From: Phoronis australis
Taxonomy: Eukaryota; Phoronida; Phoronidae
Assembly (NCBI GenBank): GCA_002633005.1
Contig: NMRA01000096.1
Span: 433,003 to 497,002, forward strand
Length of the DNA stretch: 64,000 nucleotides
Direction: 5' to 3'
The notes under the pieces are model-generated. The model was not told the DNA's origin. It made no database searches and was given only the letters and a program-made list of their open reading frames with translations. A program made the position numbers and the translations under genes. Of this stretch, positions 61,862 to 64,000 are shown piece by piece (position 1 is the first letter of the stretch; each line of letters begins with the position of its first letter).

Positions 61862-63852
61862 CTATGAAATCGCACAAGTCACATTTTGATTTTGAGCAAC
61901 CCCCTGGTGAGTTTGTGACCTATCACCAGAATCACTTGATGTACTGCATGATTCTAGATGAGATATACGAGTTGTTAAAATGTCCTTTAACTGTCTGGGC
62001 AGAATGTGCAACATGGCTCCCAGTTCATTCTGGTAGTGCAAGACTCTTTCCAAAGACAATCTGAAAGTTAAAAGACTTTAAAAATCCTTTGCAAACAATT
62101 AGTAAATCACAATCATTACCACAATATAAAATTACACAATGAATAAATAACAATAGAAACAATACATGACTAAGACATTGAAATAAAGGATGGGCTACTT
62201 TATTCTATAAAATAGCACACAAATTTGGTGAAAAATACTCGCTTGTATTCTCTGCAGTTTTCGATCATCAGGTTTACAGTTATCAAGTCTGTTAATGAAA
62301 AGTTTCTACCAAACTGTACTAAAATGGCCCACTTGTCTAGTTAAACTTATCGTCACTGGTTGTCAACTTTGAATATTAAGACAATAGTTTGTTTATAAAG
62401 ACCTATAGTTGGACAGTACTATTGACAGACAACCATTTGTAATTACATTTTCAGAAAGTTTTATCCAAAAAATTTGAACTGACTATTTTCTTATGAATGG
62501 CAATTATGTGGAAAACTCAGACCACTGTGTCTGCAAATTAAACCTATCTACAACACAACAACTTTTCAAGAAACTGTAAAGTCAAAAGCAGTCACACTGA
62601 GAAAAATTATGTTTGCAAAGGACAAAACTGGCAGGAAAGCAGTCCAGGAATGACGGTGAAGGCTAATAAATAGCATTTAAGAATTCAGAGCTCTTTTTAA
62701 AATGGGTTTTCAATTAATTTCAGTTAGATTGGCACGTACTTCATGGACTAGTAAGGAATTAATCAAACCCATATTCCACCAAAATAAATAAATGCTTAAT
62801 GAATACATTAAGTTGCATATAGTAGACACAACAAATACTCAGTGACGTAACCATTTTGTAGAGGAGTGCACATACAGACATCTTACTATAATGAGGGTGT
62901 CAACGAGAAGAGGGCGTGCATGGCCAAGGGCATTGCTAAAAATGGTACTTTACTTGACCAATAGATGGCACCTCATTTACACTAAACAACTACAGAGATA
63001 TCATGACAGTTAAATTATAGGCTATTTCAGGGTTTCAAAAGAACTGACAGTTGGTTACTACATGAGATCAGGTGCTACAAGCTGGGCTGTCTTGGGATGT
63101 GACCAGTATGGTCTCAAGGAATAATGAGCTGTCAGTTCATTGCGAGTCCAAAAATCACTTTTTCCTTGAATCAGGAGCAAGCTTAGACAAATTATATTGC
63201 AGTGGATGATCGAAAAATCAAAAGTTCACTTCTTTGATGGAACGCGAGTTTATAGCCACTTTAAACGAATGTTACCTTTTCAGTGATTTTGGCGATACCC
63301 TAATCTTCAATAACTCCTCTGATAACACCTGCAATAAACAAGTTGTGTATTGACTTGCCAGCTGTCATCGATCAAAATTAAGTTAAATTCACAATTTAAC
63401 TATGAAAGAGATTACGTCAAAATTAATTAGTTCCTTTGAATTGATGAAATGCCAACACTGCATTATAGGGCTCCGCTATTCTGCATCTTGGAGGGGTATT
63501 AAAATGAAGTCAAATAAGCCTTCTATTGTGGGTTGGGCATGCATGTCAAGTCAGCCTATGTATTATGGCTCAGCAAGCCTAGCGAAGTAAAAATTCTTTA
63601 GTTTGGGACAAAAATGAATGCTAAAATTGTCACATTTCAAATTTTATGAGGCTTACCACATTGTTGTAAATACTCATAATATTACCAAATGTTGTTTGGA
63701 AATAGCTACACCATACAAACCTTGCTTAAGGCAAAGTAAATTTTCCTTCAGTTATTTTTGTTGAGAAATTTGACAAAATAAAATTTCACGTGTCCCCCAT
63801 ATCGTGTAATCAACAAATCATCACCTGTTGCAATGCATGATAGTCATCAAGA
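61862..63852 (-). CDS. C-terminal part of an unrecognised gene (four exons, 5' end outside window)
   Basis: Exons in order of translation: 63825-63852, 63657-63705, 63276-63328 and 61862-62060, the last ending in TAG. All have consensus splice sites, and only one frame stays open through all four, with matching phases. The joined tail runs MHCNSYFQTTFGNIMSIYNN, then VVLSEELLKIRVSPKSLK, then RLSLERVLHYQNELGAMLHI, then LPRQLKDILTTRISHLESC, followed by a polar Ser/Gln/Asp tail ending NVTCAIS. It looks like an alpha-helical (HEAT/ARM-like) end of a larger protein. I do not recognise the family. It is tail-to-tail with PSMC4. Confidence 0.6.
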
Positions 63853-64000
63853 CTGAAAAAGCTCAAATTTAACAACAAAGTCATTTCTATAGACTGCACT
63901 GACAAGAATTTGGCTAAATGTGTAGACTTGTCAAATACATGTCCAACATATATTTATTATAAGTTCAATAAGAAACCAACTATCACTACTCTATCATGCT

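Overview
The window is nuclear DNA from an animal, most likely a marine invertebrate. The genes are intron-rich with consensus GT-AG splice sites, the DNA is AT-rich, and two recognisable metazoan housekeeping genes (LRPPRC, POMT2) are spread over 10-14 kb each. A third (PSMC4) is compact, and there is one NB-ARC/TPR gene of a kind expanded in lancelets, cnidarians and other invertebrates. I cannot name the species. Assembly gaps occur at 9993-10301 (N run), 26415 and 37695.

Layout. (1) 816-14414, minus strand: the first 13 coding exons of an LRPPRC-like mitochondrial RNA-stability protein, with a basic N-terminal presequence; the gene continues off the left edge. Its introns carry a miniature inverted-repeat element, a second one inserted in a minisatellite derived from its own exon 10, a 60-bp minisatellite and a duplicated exon 3 beside the gap. 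(2) 14415-21757: gene-poor, with a broken Ig V-like domain (16887-17187), a few orphan exon-like reading frames and diverged repeats. (3) 21758-23941, plus: a 727-codon NB-ARC plus TPR protein, an NLR-like STAND ATPase. (4) 23942-29911: gene-poor, with a 0.7-kb tandem duplication at a one-base gap and a miniature element with 58-bp inverted repeats. (5) 29912-35627, plus: a four-exon gene for an unrecognised 274-residue basic protein. (6) 36787-50578, minus: a complete 20-exon POMT2 (protein O-mannosyltransferase 2), about 720 residues, converging on gene 5. (7) 52030-54771: a hAT transposon with perfect 16-bp terminal inverted repeats and a decayed ZMYM1/THAP12-type transposase. (8) 54904-60293, plus: a complete nine-exon PSMC4 (proteasome ATPase Rpt3), whose start codon lies only about 130 bp from the hAT end. 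(9) 61862-63852, minus: the last four exons of an unrecognised gene, tail-to-tail with PSMC4.

The genes do not form a pathway: mitochondrial mRNA handling, O-mannosylation in the ER, proteasome unfolding and innate-immune-type signalling are simply neighbours. Splice structures were worked out by hand from reading-frame continuity, splice consensus and remembered family similarity; exon-phase agreement across every junction is the main support. No RNA gene, CRISPR array or operon was seen.
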